64,000 nucleotides of DNA from Rutpela maculata (taxonomy: Eukaryota; Arthropoda; Insecta; Coleoptera; Cerambycidae): NCBI GenBank assembly GCA_936432065.2, contig OW386292.2, positions 136,477,460 through 136,541,459 on the forward strand. Direction: 5' to 3'. This document shows, in pieces, positions 12,401-27,400 of the stretch; the first letter of the stretch is position 1; the number at the start of each line of letters is the position of its first letter. The position numbers were made by a program, and so were the translations under genes. The notes below the pieces were generated by a model. It had not been told where the DNA came from. It saw only the letters and a program-made list of their open reading frames with translations, and did no database searches.

Positions 12401-15400
12401 TTCGAGAATGTACGAAGCCGCACCACCGGCCACAAAAAAACAACAGACAGCCCTAAAAAACAAACTCCTCGAAGGTGAAAGCTCCTTCTCCTCACACTGC
12501 CGATCGTTCGAATCTCAAATCCGGGAGCTCAACCAGCAGTTCAACGTGGTCAAGGAGAAGGTGGGGGAGCTGCACAAGGACATCACGGCATTGAGGAAGG
12601 CGCAGACGCCCCCTTTGACAACTCGGTACGATCTGTTAACGAGGGAGTGCCTACATCTAGACCAGAGCTTGGAAAGGTAGAACCGGTTAGTTTGGGTGAC
12701 AGTGTAACGTGGTTCATTTGTTTTGTTCTTTATTTTAGGCAGCAGCAAGAATTGGATAGGATGGCGACTGTGTTTGACGCATCCTGGGAGGAACAGCTGT
12801 GGCGCTTACGTGTGGAGCAGGAGGTGTTCAGCTGTCAGAGGGCGGACGTTAATACGTTGCGGAACGAGCTGAAGCATCTGAGTCAAGTAAGAAATAATTT
12901 CAACAGTTTAATATGTTTTGTCCATAATTATTTTTTAGTGACATAAATATTTTCTTACTTTTTCTATGGGTATTTAATTTCCGTTTTGCAAAGTATGTAG
13001 AAAGAGAATTCTGCGCGAAAATGATCAGACGGGAGTTGATTTTAAGATGGTCGCGGTGGAGGATCTGTTACTAGCTCACTCACATATCAACCTAATCTAA
13101 CCTAAATAAACACCCAAAGAAGACATGAATGTTTTTTTTTTCCTGTAGGTGGCGACTCAACTGGAGCCTTATATACGGAGTCTGACACCGGCACAGCAGA
13201 GCCAAAGTAGCCAGAGCGAACAAGGGCAAAGTCAAAACGAGCAGGCTCAGCACTTAGCTTCACTTTTGGAACACATAGGTAGGTGAAATTAGAAAAACAT
13301 TTGATAATTTCGAACAGATTTTTCTGTCACTAAAGTAATATAAAATTTTTCTATTGTTTCAATCAGAAAGGTGTAAAGTTAAACAGCATAAAGCAAAATT
13401 TTTAAAATAAACTTGGGGCCCATACACCCATAAAACAATTGCTATGAATGAATTGTATAAAAAAAAATGAATAAAAGCCATGAGATGGAGCCTGCCATTT
13501 TTGCTGCATGTCGTGGTTTTATAAATCTCGTCATGTACCAAGAGTGAACAAATGCCTCGTAGCCATCTCAGACCTACCTTGCACTGACGAGAGCCAATAG
13601 CTCGAAACTGCAGTCTGCAAGTGGTATGGGGTGGCTGGCACGAAAGCTCCTTTAAGCAGGAATAAGTCTTTCGGCTGGTGTATATTAAAATCGAAACTTT
13701 AGCGTTTTGTGGCAATACACAGTTATTGCACTTAACGCGGCCAGGCTTGTAATTCGTAATTCAGCGCTCGGCGGGGCATTAGTCCGGAGAATAGCTGTTG
13801 GTTGCAGTCTGATTTTTATTCCCTATATATTTAAGGAAACGTATAGAGGAGTTCGACAAAAATATTTCACTAGTAAAAGCCATGAGGTTTGGCACTGCAA
13901 CTTAGGGACATGTATTGTAAGAATAACCCAACTGTTTTTTTTATAGCTGTTTGCCGTCCAGTTACCTGATAAAAACCTTTAATATTTTTGTTCCAATTTT
14001 GGCTGTCTTCCAGTCTTTGATTATCATAGATTTGAATATTTACCTTGATAATAAAAATTAATGTTATTGAAACACAATGATTAATTTCTAATTCATTTGA
14101 TAAAATAACAATGAACAAAATGGACTATAGTTTCTTGTTAGCTACCCTAACCGTACTCCAAAGGTGGTATTTCCGGGTTATCATATAAATCTTTGACTTT
14201 GTTGTTATTTTCTACAATTCTACTAAAGTCCATATCATCCTTCTTCCCTTCCACTTCCAAAAACTCTACATTCTTCATTTTGGTGTCTTCTTCCACTTCC
14301 TCTTTCGGTTTTGCACTTTTGTGAACTCTTGGTTTGTAATTCACTCTCGGCAGCTTCAACACTAAATGCCCCGTCGTTTGGGACCGCTGAGCTGTACTTT
14401 TATCCGTGGAAATTTCCTCTGGGAATACTATTTGGAAAATTTTACCTGAAATGGAACATTTCATTACTGTACGATCTCAATTTTTGAATTATTGAATGGG
14501 CTCATTTAATGAAGTTTATTTAGTAGTTATTACTTCTTGTGGATAAAGTATTACTTAAAATTAGGCGATATGGAAAATGTGTGGTTCTCGAAATATACGA
14601 CTTTTAAAAAGGGAATTTGAAACGCGGTGCATTAACATCGTGACGTCACTTAATGGGAAACTAAACGGTCGCACAGCATATCAACGGACATGCAATCCAT
14701 TTGAGATCGTTGAGCTTTCTCAGTCTTCTCTGCGTTAAATTAGGTAATATATTTACGCAAAAAGTAAGCAAGAAATAATAACCCTGCAGAGAACACAAAA
14801 ATAATGTATCCACTATAAAACGTAACAACGAAGACACATCAGCTACTGGTACAAAAATCGAGCACTAAGCCATCAGTTAGAAGGAGAAAACATAACAATC
14901 CCGGCACACGCCAACACTATGAAAGGACCAGTAGAGGAGTTGCATAGGTAACCAGACGAGAGAGCTCCATCGAAATAAGGACAGAAAATATAAACGAAAA
15001 CATAGCCACGGCAATCATACAAAATGATCAAGATCATTGATCATTGATCAATCAGACAAGACAGCAGGAAGGGTATTCATGCGACTGACTTAAGAAACCA
15101 GAAGAAACGAAAAAAGAAAAAAATGGGGAATCTTGTTACACGTGGAAAACAACAACTAAGAGGATCATGAACAAACTGAGAAGCGACCAAACATACTGGA
15201 AAAGAAAGCGAGTGGGAAAAATGAACTCCACAAAGAAATCGCAGCGATATACCCTACCAGAACCAGAAACCGAGGCATCAGAAATCTCAGAAGGAGAAGA
15301 AGAAAATTTGTAGAAACAGAAACACAAAAAGAGGAGCATAAACATTGTCACTGTCACCAATGGATACCCATAAAAGTTTATAAAAGTTAAATAGTGACAA

Positions 15401-18400
15401 CGTGTAAAAAATATAGTTAAAAAAGGTATAAGTAGATGTGTTTGTAAAATAATACATATCTCGGAACATTTTCAGTAATTGATAAGAAATATTAGATAGT
15501 GTTTAATTAGGTATACAAACCAAAACTTTACACAGTGCTTCCCCTCTAACGCAGTAAATAATGGTATATATAGTGCAGTGAAATCGTGCCAGGCGGCAAA
15601 GAGGAGAAAGAAATCAATAATAACCGAAGAAAGGACTGTCTATATGGAGCACTAAGCCATCAATTGGAAAAAGAAAACTGGCACACACTAACGCTATGAA
15701 AAATCAAGAAAAATGTCCATTATACTATTAGGAGACTTCAATGCACATATACTCCACACATGGCCTAACGAAAATGGAAACGCGCTGAAAAACCTAGCAC
15801 ACATGTTTGACTTAACAATAAGAAACACAAGGAGCAAAAATCAAACCTGCATTGACACAAATAGACCATACCCTGGTAACCAGAGAGATAAGGGCAAGGA
15901 TCAAGAAGGTTAAAGCAAAAAGGACAGCAGAAGAAAGCGCTAACACTGAACAGCAGCAAACTAAAAATAGGGAGACCATGTTACACGTGGAAAACAACAA
16001 TCGAGAGGATACAAAAAAAACTAGGAAAGAAAAGCGAGGAAAAAACATGCGTCATGTGGCTCTCGCTGCTGACAACAAGCATGACCCAAATCCAACCCAG
16101 CATCGGAAACCGAGGAATCAGAAGACTCAGCAAAAGAAGATTTGAAGAAGCAGAAACACAAAAAGAGGAGCATAAACACTCCGTATCAAGACACAGCACA
16201 TATTTCACACGAAGATTCAGAAGAGGCAGATGCCCAGAACCAAAAACACAAAAAAGGGAGCTTAAACACTCCCTCACGACACATCTCATAAATACCTACA
16301 CCTCCCATCCCATGTTCCATTACCATGCGCCATGTGGCTCTCGCTGCTGGCAACAGGCATGACCTTAGTCCAACCCAGCGTGGACGTAGCAGGCCCAGCT
16401 GTATAACCCTGGGAGTGGCAGCAATGCCTACCGCACGCTGGTAAATCAATCAATCAATCAACTTAACTTTTAAACATATGCCAAAAAAGTGAGGTTTTAA
16501 GTTCCACTGTGCTGTGTTATGTGTTTATTTGGTTCCCCCTGGTTGCCCTCCCCGCAGGCGCGGCGCGGTTGAGAATTTTTGGGATAGTGGCAATCATTTC
16601 ATATGTGTTTTTACATACCAAATATTAGTTTAAATTCGTTTTTACGCATACGTCAAAAGGAAAAGTGAGGTTCTAAGTTCCACTGTGCCGTGTTATGTGT
16701 TTATTTGGTTCCCACGCTGGTAAATCAATCAATCAATTCTTTTTCGAGCTAAAAATAAAATGGTATTTTAGATTTTTCTCATTGCTAGCTTTAAAGAATT
16801 ATATAAAAAATTGAATAAAAGGGGTATCAATAACTTGAGAAATAAATTTTTATATAAAACAACCATAAGAAATTTGCAATTTTTCTCTGCCATCAAAATT
16901 TAATAATTATTTAAAATATATTTGCTCTACACCCTGTATAACAGCAGCTCGGTATTGAAGTATGAAATAGCGTTTTTCTCAGATATTTTTAAACTAAAAT
17001 GGAAAGGATTTATAAAAATTGCTGGTATTTAAAATATATTTTACGTTAAATTTCAAAAACACTGCATTTAATAATAAATAATTTAACATAGATACTAACA
17101 TTGAAATGATCCTCACAAACATAATATGTTAGTCTAGGAATAGTAATAAATGTTTTAGTAGGTGTTTTCACCGTGGTGCTTTGACACTCAGGAACAATCT
17201 CAAATCATTTATTCATCAATAAAGTTACACTATATATATACAGTATTTATAATTCCTTTTACCGTCACTATTATTCATTGTTAATATAAATCAGCGAAAA
17301 TAGTTGATAAACTGAAATTCTTTACAAACGCATAAGTTTCAATACACACTGCTTGAGTTGGCGATTTGTTTTATTGTGAAACAGTAATAAGGCGCTGTAG
17401 CTAGCCGGTTCGGCTAGCGGGTTCCTATTAAGTGACATCACGGCCAATACTCGACAAGGCGGATGCGGCCCATGTTTATGATTTTTTTTAAACGATTTCC
17501 AGGTCTCACCAAATTCTAGTTTTTTGCACAGGGTCTTAGAATTTCAAGATCTTTCCTATATTCAAATAAAAAAAACAATGTTAAATGAGCCCATTGAGGA
17601 TGTGCATTACACTCGAAAGTTTCTGTATACTTTCATGTTGTATTTACTTTAACGGTACCTTTTACAGTGAGCTTGACGTAAATAGGATACAAATCGACGT
17701 CAATGAGATTTGTATCCAAGAACTTATAAACGGCAATGTCTAAAACGAGTTGTTTTGGATCCTCATCACTAAACGTGAAATTTAATTTCGCCTGATTGAC
17801 ATTCAGGGGCTTTCCATCCTTGTTAAAGAGCCGTACTGATCTTTTCTGTTTCGCTTCTTTAGTCTCAGTGTTTTTAGATTTGTGTTGGCGCCTCGCAATT
17901 TCCATTCGAGTCTCGGGGCAGTTTTCGCTAGTGCTTTGCCAAAATTCTTCATCGGACATCTGGATATTGGTGTTTGCTGCGACGCGCCTTAGCTGCTCTT
18001 CCCTGATTAACCTTAAAAAAAATCAATAAATGAACTGGGGTTGAGGTCATCTCACATATTTTTTTACTTAAAATTGTATTAGTGCACCAAGATACATATA
18101 AAATAATGTCTATTCAGAATTTTTTTTTGTGTGCCAGTGTTATTTATGTAGTAACTGTCATTAATAAAATATATTACTTTTGACTAAATCAATATTATTA
18201 ATTTCCTGTGTTTGTACCCGTATTTACAAATTAGAAAGTCTAAGCTGCCCTCCATAAGAATCGTAATGTCACCATTAGGATGTACGAGATGACTCTATTA
18301 CCTGTATTGGTCTTGATGCATCCTCACACTTCTTTCAACTTCTTTGAATTTTTGTTGCGCCTTTATCCGTTCACTTCTCGTAATCTCTGTACCATCTAAT

Positions 18401-21400
18401 TGTTTAAGTTGCGGAAGCTGCGCTATTACATAGTCTCTGTAGCCCACAAATTCATAACAGGGATTTCCTGTTAAAAACATTAAAAACATTTACAAGGAAC
18501 AATGAAATTAATAAATCCATGGAGGTTGATAATAATAATAATAATAATCTTTATTGTAACAAGTGTCCAAAGCACCATCTCCCGAGGTCTTTCAGCAGTG
18601 GTAATAAATTTACATTATTATTATGTGTACATTACAACCGGATACAATATGATTTACTTTTACATCATAATGCAATTTTTTAAGAAGCTTTTCTTATCTT
18701 TCTTCCTATATTCAAAATAATCTACCTACTGAGTTTCAGTCACCAGAATCGAATAATTTCTTTGTCTCGCAATGACACACAGTGCATTGAAAAGCTTACA
18801 TCCATTAAAAAAGATACTTCTTTGATACAGTGCTGTTTCGTGCTTATGTGGTATCAGTAGGTTTTTTTCCTGGTATTATGAAAATGTCGAACTTTATTTT
18901 CAACAAAGGTTGCTTTATTTTTGTATACAAAACAGGAAATTTCATAAATATATACCGATATCAGGGTTAGAATATTTAATGATTTAGAGGCATATCTGCA
19001 AGATTCATTATAACCTAAATTTACCATGATACGTACTGCTCACGGACTACGGCATATTTAATGCTGGAGTGAAATAACGCAAAGTATAATTGCCTTATAA
19101 TTGATGAATGGCACTGCTTTGATGTTAAAGCTAATACATAGCATGCTTTAGATAATTTAGTACTGACATCTTGTATGTGGCTAGACCATTTAAGATGACA
19201 ATCTAACCTTAACCCTAGCATTTTCGAGTTCAGAGAGTAATTGATATTAGTTTGGCCATCTAAGACTATGCCATCATTTATATTAGGATTAGATTTTAAT
19301 ATTTTGAAAATTATAATCGCTGTCTTTTCATGGTTAATGCATAATTTGTTCTTCTCAGCCCAGTTACTGATTTTGGCATGCATTAATATGGCACAGTTTT
19401 CCGCATCAAACAGGTTTTTACATTTGATTAGAATATTAGTATCATCTGCATCTGATACTATTGAATACAATGGATGTTCTAAATAATTTAACATATCGCT
19501 AATAAAAATAATAAATAACGTTGGGCCCAATATGGATCCCCGAGGGACTCTTGTATTAACAGCAGTTAATGTAGAAAGTGAATCCTTAATGTTTTTTACC
19601 TGCTGAAAGCGGTTTAACAGATGGGAAATGAACCATTCATAAGCAATACCCTCAACTCTACGTTTTTTTCTAATTTAACTAATAGTAGAGAATGATCGAC
19701 ATAGTCAAACGCTCTAGAGAAATCTGCAAATAGCCCTATGGCAATTTCTGATTTGTCTAGTGCACTATTCCATTTACAAAATCACTGAGTGCCGAGTCTA
19801 CACTTTTTTGTTTAGTAAACCGATGTTGACTTTGGGAGAGTATGTTGTTAATTGTAAGAAAATTTAAAAGCTGTATATTCATTGCAGATTCAAAGACCTT
19901 TGATACATTTGGCGATAGACTGATTCCTCTATAATTAATAACTAAGTTTGGGTCTTCTTTTTTAAAAAGAGGTATGGTATTACATTAGCTATTTTTAATT
20001 TTTCAGGATATATGCCTTGTTCTAATGACAGATTGATTATATAAGTGAGAGGATGTACTACTAATTGATACTAATTGATTTTAATGAAGTGTTAGAAATC
20101 TCATCAATGCCAGAGAAGTTCGAGATTTTCAATATATTTATTATTTCCAGAATATCCTCTTCTGTCAGGGTATTAAGAAGTAATGAATTAGTAGAGGGCT
20201 TTAAACATGATTCCAGATATTGATGATCTATATCCTTTGACATATTTGCTACTGCATTTTTAATAAAATCTGAAGTTGATTTACTGGATGAATAAATATT
20301 GTTATTATTATTATTATTAGTTGCTAAAAAGCACATCACCTGTCAAATATAAATCCGTGAGGTGTACGTTATTCTTCAGCGAGCTGACGCTTTCAAGGTT
20401 GCTGATGAAATTCAATGTGAGATCGAGTTTCTGCAGAGATTCACATCGTTCTAAGTTTTCGATGACCTCGATGTTGTTGATAGCGAGATTAAGGTACTGC
20501 AGCTTCTTCAATTTGTTGAGGTTCTCAATTTTCGGTATAAGGTTGGCCTGGAGGTATAGAATTTGCAAATCTTTGCACCAGTTGTTCAGGTGCTCAATTT
20601 TCTCTACATCCTCTTGATGCAGGGATAATTCTTCTAAGGTACCGATGATTCCTGTTAAAATAGAAGGGATGATGAGACTGATGTGCCTGAGAAGAGCTGC
20701 AGTGAGTTAAATATTTCGACTTTATTTATTTATATTAGAATGTCTAATGTATGTAAAAACTAAAGTAAACATTAAACTCTTCGCCGATGTTATATCATTG
20801 TTGCACATTCTGTAGTATACTCTTCACAGTTTTCATGTAAATAATGTTAGTTTTTGGACATTTTAAATTCTGTGATGCCACCTTAGTTGGTACAGGGCCA
20901 GTCAAAAAGTGAAAAATTTTAAAATTTGGCCATTGAATAACAAACATCCTATATGAGGTATCGAGCTAAAATTTTGTATAGAGGTATTTGAGAAAACTGT
21001 ATATACATCAAATTCTTCGTTGGATAATCCTCTCCAAGTCCTATAAGTTTAATGCAAAATTTTCCCTAACCCTGAACAATTATTCAAAAAAATCCCAACA
21101 AGTGATTTTTCCCATGCAATTTAAATGGGAAATTTCATGTCTCCATAGGCACCATTTAAAATGAAAATTTTGAAAAACCAAAAAATACGTACTTCTTCGA
21201 ATTTGGAAACAAATGGGGGGGATCGAGACCCTCTATAAAAAATTAAGTCATTTCCGTACCACCCTATATTGTACACACACTAAATCACAATTTTATTTTT
21301 TCCACTCCCTCTAATAGTAGGGTGGGGATGGTAATAGGGATGTCAAATGCCAAAAAAAATTTTGCTTGATTTATCTATTTACCCCAATTTACCTCCCAAC

Positions 21401-24400
21401 CCTTCAATGGAATAAGATCAGACTACAAACTAGTTCCAGATCTCGTTAAAGTACGTATGTGTACCAAATTTCAAGTCAGTATATTAAACGGTTCCAGAAT
21501 AATAGTGCACACAAAAAATGTTAGGGTCAGACAGAATTTTTTTTTTCTCAAACTTAAAATCTCGACATTTAATGACATTCTAAGCCTATTTGACCAGTAA
21601 AAATGTTCAATTTTTCTTGTGTTCTATACTTCCACTGGATGTGGAAGTAATTAGTGATTACATAAAAGTTTATGACCTGAGAAATAATTTGTTCTATAGC
21701 CTAACCTAGGAAGCTATTAATGCAGTTTATTTCGAATCTATATACCTTACATTATTCTGCATCAAAAGAATTATTCACGATTTTTATAATTGCTAAATTT
21801 TATAAACACTAAGTATACACGAATGTACCCAAAAATGGGGCAGTGGATGGCAACCTTCATATCTTAAAGTATTATTCAATGATATACATAAAGCTATTTG
21901 TATGAAACGAACCTTAATTAAGAACTTTTGCCTATTATGGAACCAAATTGTTGATTCAGTAAAATTTGTTTATTATGACTTACCTTCATTGTGTTCTGAT
22001 TTTTTTCTCACTAGCTCCTCGGTTATGCGTACCATTCTAAAATGTAATTTTTGTACTTTTCCTCAATACTTTGAAGCAACTTTCTATTATTGATTTAACA
22101 TTTCTTTTCATCTCCAGGGTTACTAGGATTGTTGACATTTGTTGAGGTGTTCTATTTATGTTTATTGAGTAGGTAAATACCTATTCTTAAGAGAAAGTCT
22201 CCAAGACCGTTAAAAGTATAAAATAAAATTGGGACATTTTTTTATAGAATGGTTTCCTAAATAATACAGTAACTTGGTGATCCCACTCCAGACTAATTCT
22301 ATAGCAGTTTTACATTCAAATATTTTTGGATAGTTTGATTCAAAATGGATCAAATATGAAATATTAAAAGGAACACAGGTGCTTTTTTGTTGGGGGTGAG
22401 TTTCACCCCGACTCAGGAGTTTGGAAAAAAAAAAGTGACTATTGGAACATATAGATCGTCGAATTCTACTTCAAAAAAAAACCCTGTAACGTTATTTTTG
22501 CTTTAATACCCTTCAAAAAACACTGATTTTACTTCCACATCCAGTGGAAGTATAGTAACGACAAAATTTTTTTTTAAAAATTTTATTGTTCACATATGCT
22601 TAGGAACAATAATAATAATAATAATAATATACATTTATTCATCTTTAAAAATTGCACAATACAAATTATCAGACTTGTCACTAATTACTATAGACTAACA
22701 TTATTCAAAATTACTAAAAAGAACATACAAACAATAAACGCTAAAAAACAAACTAAACACTATAAGTTAAAAACTCATCAACAGAATAAAAAGCCTTACT
22801 TAGTAAGTACATATGTAATTTATGCTTAAACATCGTGAAGCTTAGTGTATCAACATCCTCTAGTATTTGGATGAACTTATTATAGCAGGTGATACCAAGG
22901 TAAATATGTGAATTTTGACCCACGGACAATCTTGAAAATGGCATATGTATTTGGTTTCTTGTACGGGTATTGTGGTCATGTAGACTGTTATTTCTTTGAA
23001 ACTGGCTAATAGTTCTTTTTATATTAAGTGTAAGGTTATAAATGAATAGTGATGGTAGTGTCAGTATACCAAGTTTTATAAAAAGGGGTTTACAGTGGGT
23101 TTGTGGATGGACGTCCATCATACATCTAATTATTCTTTTTTGCATAATAAACACTTTATCAACGTGTGCCGAGTTTCCCCAGAATAGCAAACCATATGAC
23201 AGAATTGATTGTGCCAATCCAAAATATGCACATTTTAATACTTCAACAGAAACAGTGTCGCGAATTTGTCTCATAACAAAGCATACAGTGCTTAACTTTC
23301 CAACCATATTTTCAATGTGATCCCTCCATGTCATTTTCTCATCTAGAGTAACGCCCAGAAACTTTATAGATCTTACACGTTCCCCAGTTTGATTATTAAT
23401 TGTAATAAAAGGGCTAAAATCCTGTTTACTATTTTTGGTCATGAACTGCATATACATTGTCTTTTTGGTATTTACTTGTAAGCCATTATTTGAGCACCAC
23501 ATTGCAAACTCATCTGCGGATGAGTTGGCTTGGCGTATTGTTTCATTTATGGTATTTCTACAAGTGATATTGTTACTGTCATCAGCATATATGATTGTCC
23601 TGTCTGCAGAGCGGCATGATGGTGGCATATCGTTTATAAATATTATAAAGAGTAAGGGGCCAAGTATCGATCCTTGAGGAACCCCCATATTAACTGGTAG
23701 TGGTTCAGATATACATGCATCTATAACTACTTGTTGCGTTCTATCTTGTAGGTAGGATGCAATCCATTGATTTGCAATTCCCCTGACACCGATGTAACTT
23801 AATTTTTCTAATAATAATTGATGGTCTATAGAGTCAAAGGCTCTACTTAAATCGAAGAATAACCCAAAGGGATATTGGTTATTATTTAGAGCATCATAGA
23901 TGTAAATGCATAAATCAGCTATTGCCGTGGATGTTGATTTATTTTGTCTGAAGCCATTTTGTGATTGAGATATTAGGTTGTTACTTTCAAGAAAATTGTT
24001 AAGTCTTATATTGAATGACATTTCAAATACTTTAGCTAGCTGATTTTGAACACATATATTTCTGTAGTTGGAAGGATCAGTTATTGGCCCCTTATTCTTA
24101 TAAATTGGTATTGATTTTGAGACTTTGAATATATCAGGATATTTGGCAGAAGTAAACGATTCATTAATGATATATGATAGTGGTGTACTGATTATATTAC
24201 TCACCGCTCTCAAAGCTTTTCCAGAGACGCCATCAATGCCTTCAGATATTTTTAAAGTTGATTTGTTTATGTCTTTCTATTTCTTCTGGGGTTGTGGGGT
24301 GCAGATAAAATGTCATGGAGGAGCTGCATGGTAGATTTAACTCATCAAACTTTGGTTTAGGACACGTAAAATTAATGAAGTATTCATTGAAATACTTACA

Positions 24401-27400
24401 AATTTCATTTAGGTCAGTTATTTTATTATTTGTGTCTGTTAGGGTTAATTCTTGTATATTATTTCTAGATAGGACGTTTCTTGATTCATTAATTATCTGC
24501 CAGCTGGTTTTTGTGATATTATTTGACTTGGTTAATCTATGGTTGTTGTAATTTCTTTTTGTTATTTTGGTTTTTTGTTTGTATAGCACCTTTAATTCTC
24601 TATATCTTTTTAATTTTATTTCGTTATCAGTATTTTTACTAAGTTTTGCAAATTGACATAAGGTTTCATGAAGTTGTTTCAGCTCCAGTGTAAACCACCT
24701 TTTCTGTTTATTTTTAACTTTTATTTTTTTATGGGTAAAGAAATTATTGTAGTGATACATGAATGTTGAGTAGAAACCTTGAAATTTATCATCAAAATTA
24801 TCGGCACTATACATTTCCGTCCATTTTTCCCTTTTTAGGAGATTTTTAAAAGTTGCAATATTATTTTCAGATATGTCCCGTTTAAATATTACTGTATTAT
24901 CACCATTTATATTTATATTACAGGGTAAATGGAAATGACACAACTGGAATGTGTGATCAGAAAAATGTGTGTCTTTTATTAAGACATGATTCATGACAAA
25001 ATTAGAAAATGTTACATCAATACAAGTGGAGCTGATTTTTGTTATACGGGTTGGGTCGTATATGTGCCTTTTCAGATCAAATTCACTGAAAAGGTTTATT
25101 AATTGCCTAGTTTCAATAGTGTTCAGGAAAAAATTCACATTCAAATCACCACATACAACATAGTAACAGTCTTTTTTGTAAATGTTACACATTAAATGAT
25201 AAAGTTCAGTGATAAATATATCAAAGTTACTGTCAGGAGTTCTGTATAGTGCTATGATGTATGTCTTAGATTTTGTATACTTAATATCTACAGAGGCGAC
25301 TGTTACCTCAAAATGTTTTTCTATCGATTTTTTATACAAAATAGGTTTTAAATTATATTTTTTGCTTGCGAAAATACATACTCCACCACGTTCATGTATT
25401 ATGCGGCAGAAACTATTTATCAAGGTGAAGTTACTTAATTTAAATTGAGATATTTCATTATGTTTTAGCCAATGCTCGGTTATACAGAGTATGTCCACAT
25501 TATATGAGTCTAAAAGTATGTCTAGGTGCAACGCCTTGTCTCTGAGACCTGCGATGTTAAAATGCATTATTTGTAGATTTTCTTTATTGTCTCCACTCAT
25601 ATTTTCCTTTCTCGCACTTGGAGTTTTTGTGTGTTTACTTATGTCTTCTTTGTCTTTCACCCAACACTTCAAGAGATGGTGTGCACTATCTTCGTCACTC
25701 AATGGAAAAAATTTTCCGGCTTGCCATTTGCGTCGTTTTGATTATCTAAGAAATGTTGACCTCTTCTAAAGTTGAACCTTGTAAAGGCTACACCTCGAGG
25801 CCAAAAATTATTTTGATACACTTTATCTTGTATTGATGGATCAACTCCTATCATGTAGCAGTTATTGTTAGGCCTGTTTATCTGTGTGTTTAACTTTTTT
25901 ATGAATACATCTTCTGTTTGTCCTTTCTTGATTATGAATTTTTTTAATGTCACTCTCTATTACATCATCCCTGATTCTGGATATGAATAGCCATATTTTT
26001 TTGTTTTTTGTTGAGTTATCTCTACCTTGGAATGTATTTCCGCTCTCTGCTTCTCCTATATTTAGTCTTTTAATGGTTTTTTGTCTCTTTTGTACTTCTT
26101 GATAAGAATTATATTTGTCATTTTCGTGTGATGATGCTGATGCTGATCGGGACTGGTTATTAGCTGTTTCAGTCACAAACCCTTGCCCTACCTTTTGCGC
26201 ATATGTTTTTGTTTGAAATTTTAACTGGGTATCTTGTGGTGCCTGTGCTTTATTTCTTTGCATCTGAGATGTGTTATCTATACGAGTTTGTTTTGTGATG
26301 ATTGTGGGTGAATTGTCAGATAAGTTTCTGTGAGTCCTTGAAATTAAGCGATCGTCTGGGTTGGGTAATATGTATTTTTGATTTATGGGGATATTTTCCA
26401 TACATTTTATGAGATCAATATTACTGTCACGGATATTTTGAATCTCAATTCTTAATTGTTTCAATTCTGATTGTATGTTATCTTGACTTTTTAGTAACGA
26501 TTTATTATATTGAGGGTCAGCATCCATTCTCATGTTTTTATTGGTATCAGATAACTCTTCACATTTTTGTTGGTCACATGTTTTTTTATTATGCAGTTCT
26601 TCCTTCAATCGTTTATTTTCGGCAGACAGTTTTTGATTATTATGTACTAGTTCTTCATATTTAGTCATTTGCTCATAGCATTCGGAGCAGTAATATCGAA
26701 GACGTCTAGCCTTTAATGCAACAGCCCTCTCTTCTGTGGATGTAATTTGTGAACATATTTTGCAATGTACTATGCCACAAATGTCGCAAGTTGCTCCAAT
26801 TTCTGTACTTTTGCATGCCTCATTGGAGCACATGGCCATTTTGTAGGTTATATTTATTCTGCCTCCTGCAAACAAGTCATTTCCAGGGGTACTATCACTT
26901 TTTATGTCTCTGGGTATCTATTATATTATCTATTTCCTGCTGGGATGATACTTAGTTAGTATATTCCTTAATTATACAATGTTTTAGTTTGAGCAAAATT
27001 GGCGTGTTTACGGTACACATAACCTCCGATTAAAGAACTTATATCTAGATACATAACAGGCTATCTTTTCACTATATACCTTATTTGCTCCTAACATAGT
27101 CACATTATATGTCCATTAAAATGGATAGATGAACATCACATCCCATAGGCAACAGTGGCGTTGTGTGTGTAGAAAATGTGTAGAATGGTAAATATTTTCA
27201 TTAAAATGAATTATTGCAATTCCTGCATTACCGGCTCTTTATATAACGTGATGTAGGCATACGATATTACAGTAAGATAAAACAGTAAGATAAATATGTA
27301 TTGAAAGGATATTAAAATTTAATTGCTATTTACTTTATAACTGTAAACTGAACTTCATCATGTTACGACTATGGAACGATCGATTTTCTTCTTTTCTAAA

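Larger units (their letters stand above)
14495..17595. mobile_element. TIR element in tilB intron 4, with nested retroelement debris
   Basis: AATGGGCTCATTTAA at 14495-14509 and its complement at 17581-17595 form short terminal inverted repeats. The outer portions (14500-14660 and 17270-17480) match, in inverted order, a compact copy at 35822-36171. The compact copy therefore shows the original short, MITE-like element, while this copy carries about 2.6 kb of later insertions. No transposase is visible, so it is non-autonomous. Confidence 0.65.
22606..26950 (-). mobile_element. Nearly complete two-ORF CR1-like non-LTR retrotransposon
   Basis: Read on the minus strand it has ORF1 (26875 to 25699, one frameshift), ORF2 endonuclease (25702-24242), ORF2 reverse transcriptase (24213-22753) and an (ATT)n tail at 22606-22627. 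ORF2 is broken by a single frameshift near 24242. The domain order and ORF1 PHD-like zinc cluster fit the CR1/L2 group; clade assignment is inference. The 5' end is placed near 26950 by content only. Confidence 0.85.

Noticed and set aside
13359..13946. Frames of 79-118 codons in RNF207-like intron 6
   Set aside because: No recognisable motif on either strand; composition is like surrounding intron.
15136..16449. Several overlapping 60-100 codon frames on both strands
   Set aside because: They arise from repetitive, Lys/Ser-rich retroelement debris and shift between frames; only the GDFNAH endonuclease phrase is supported.
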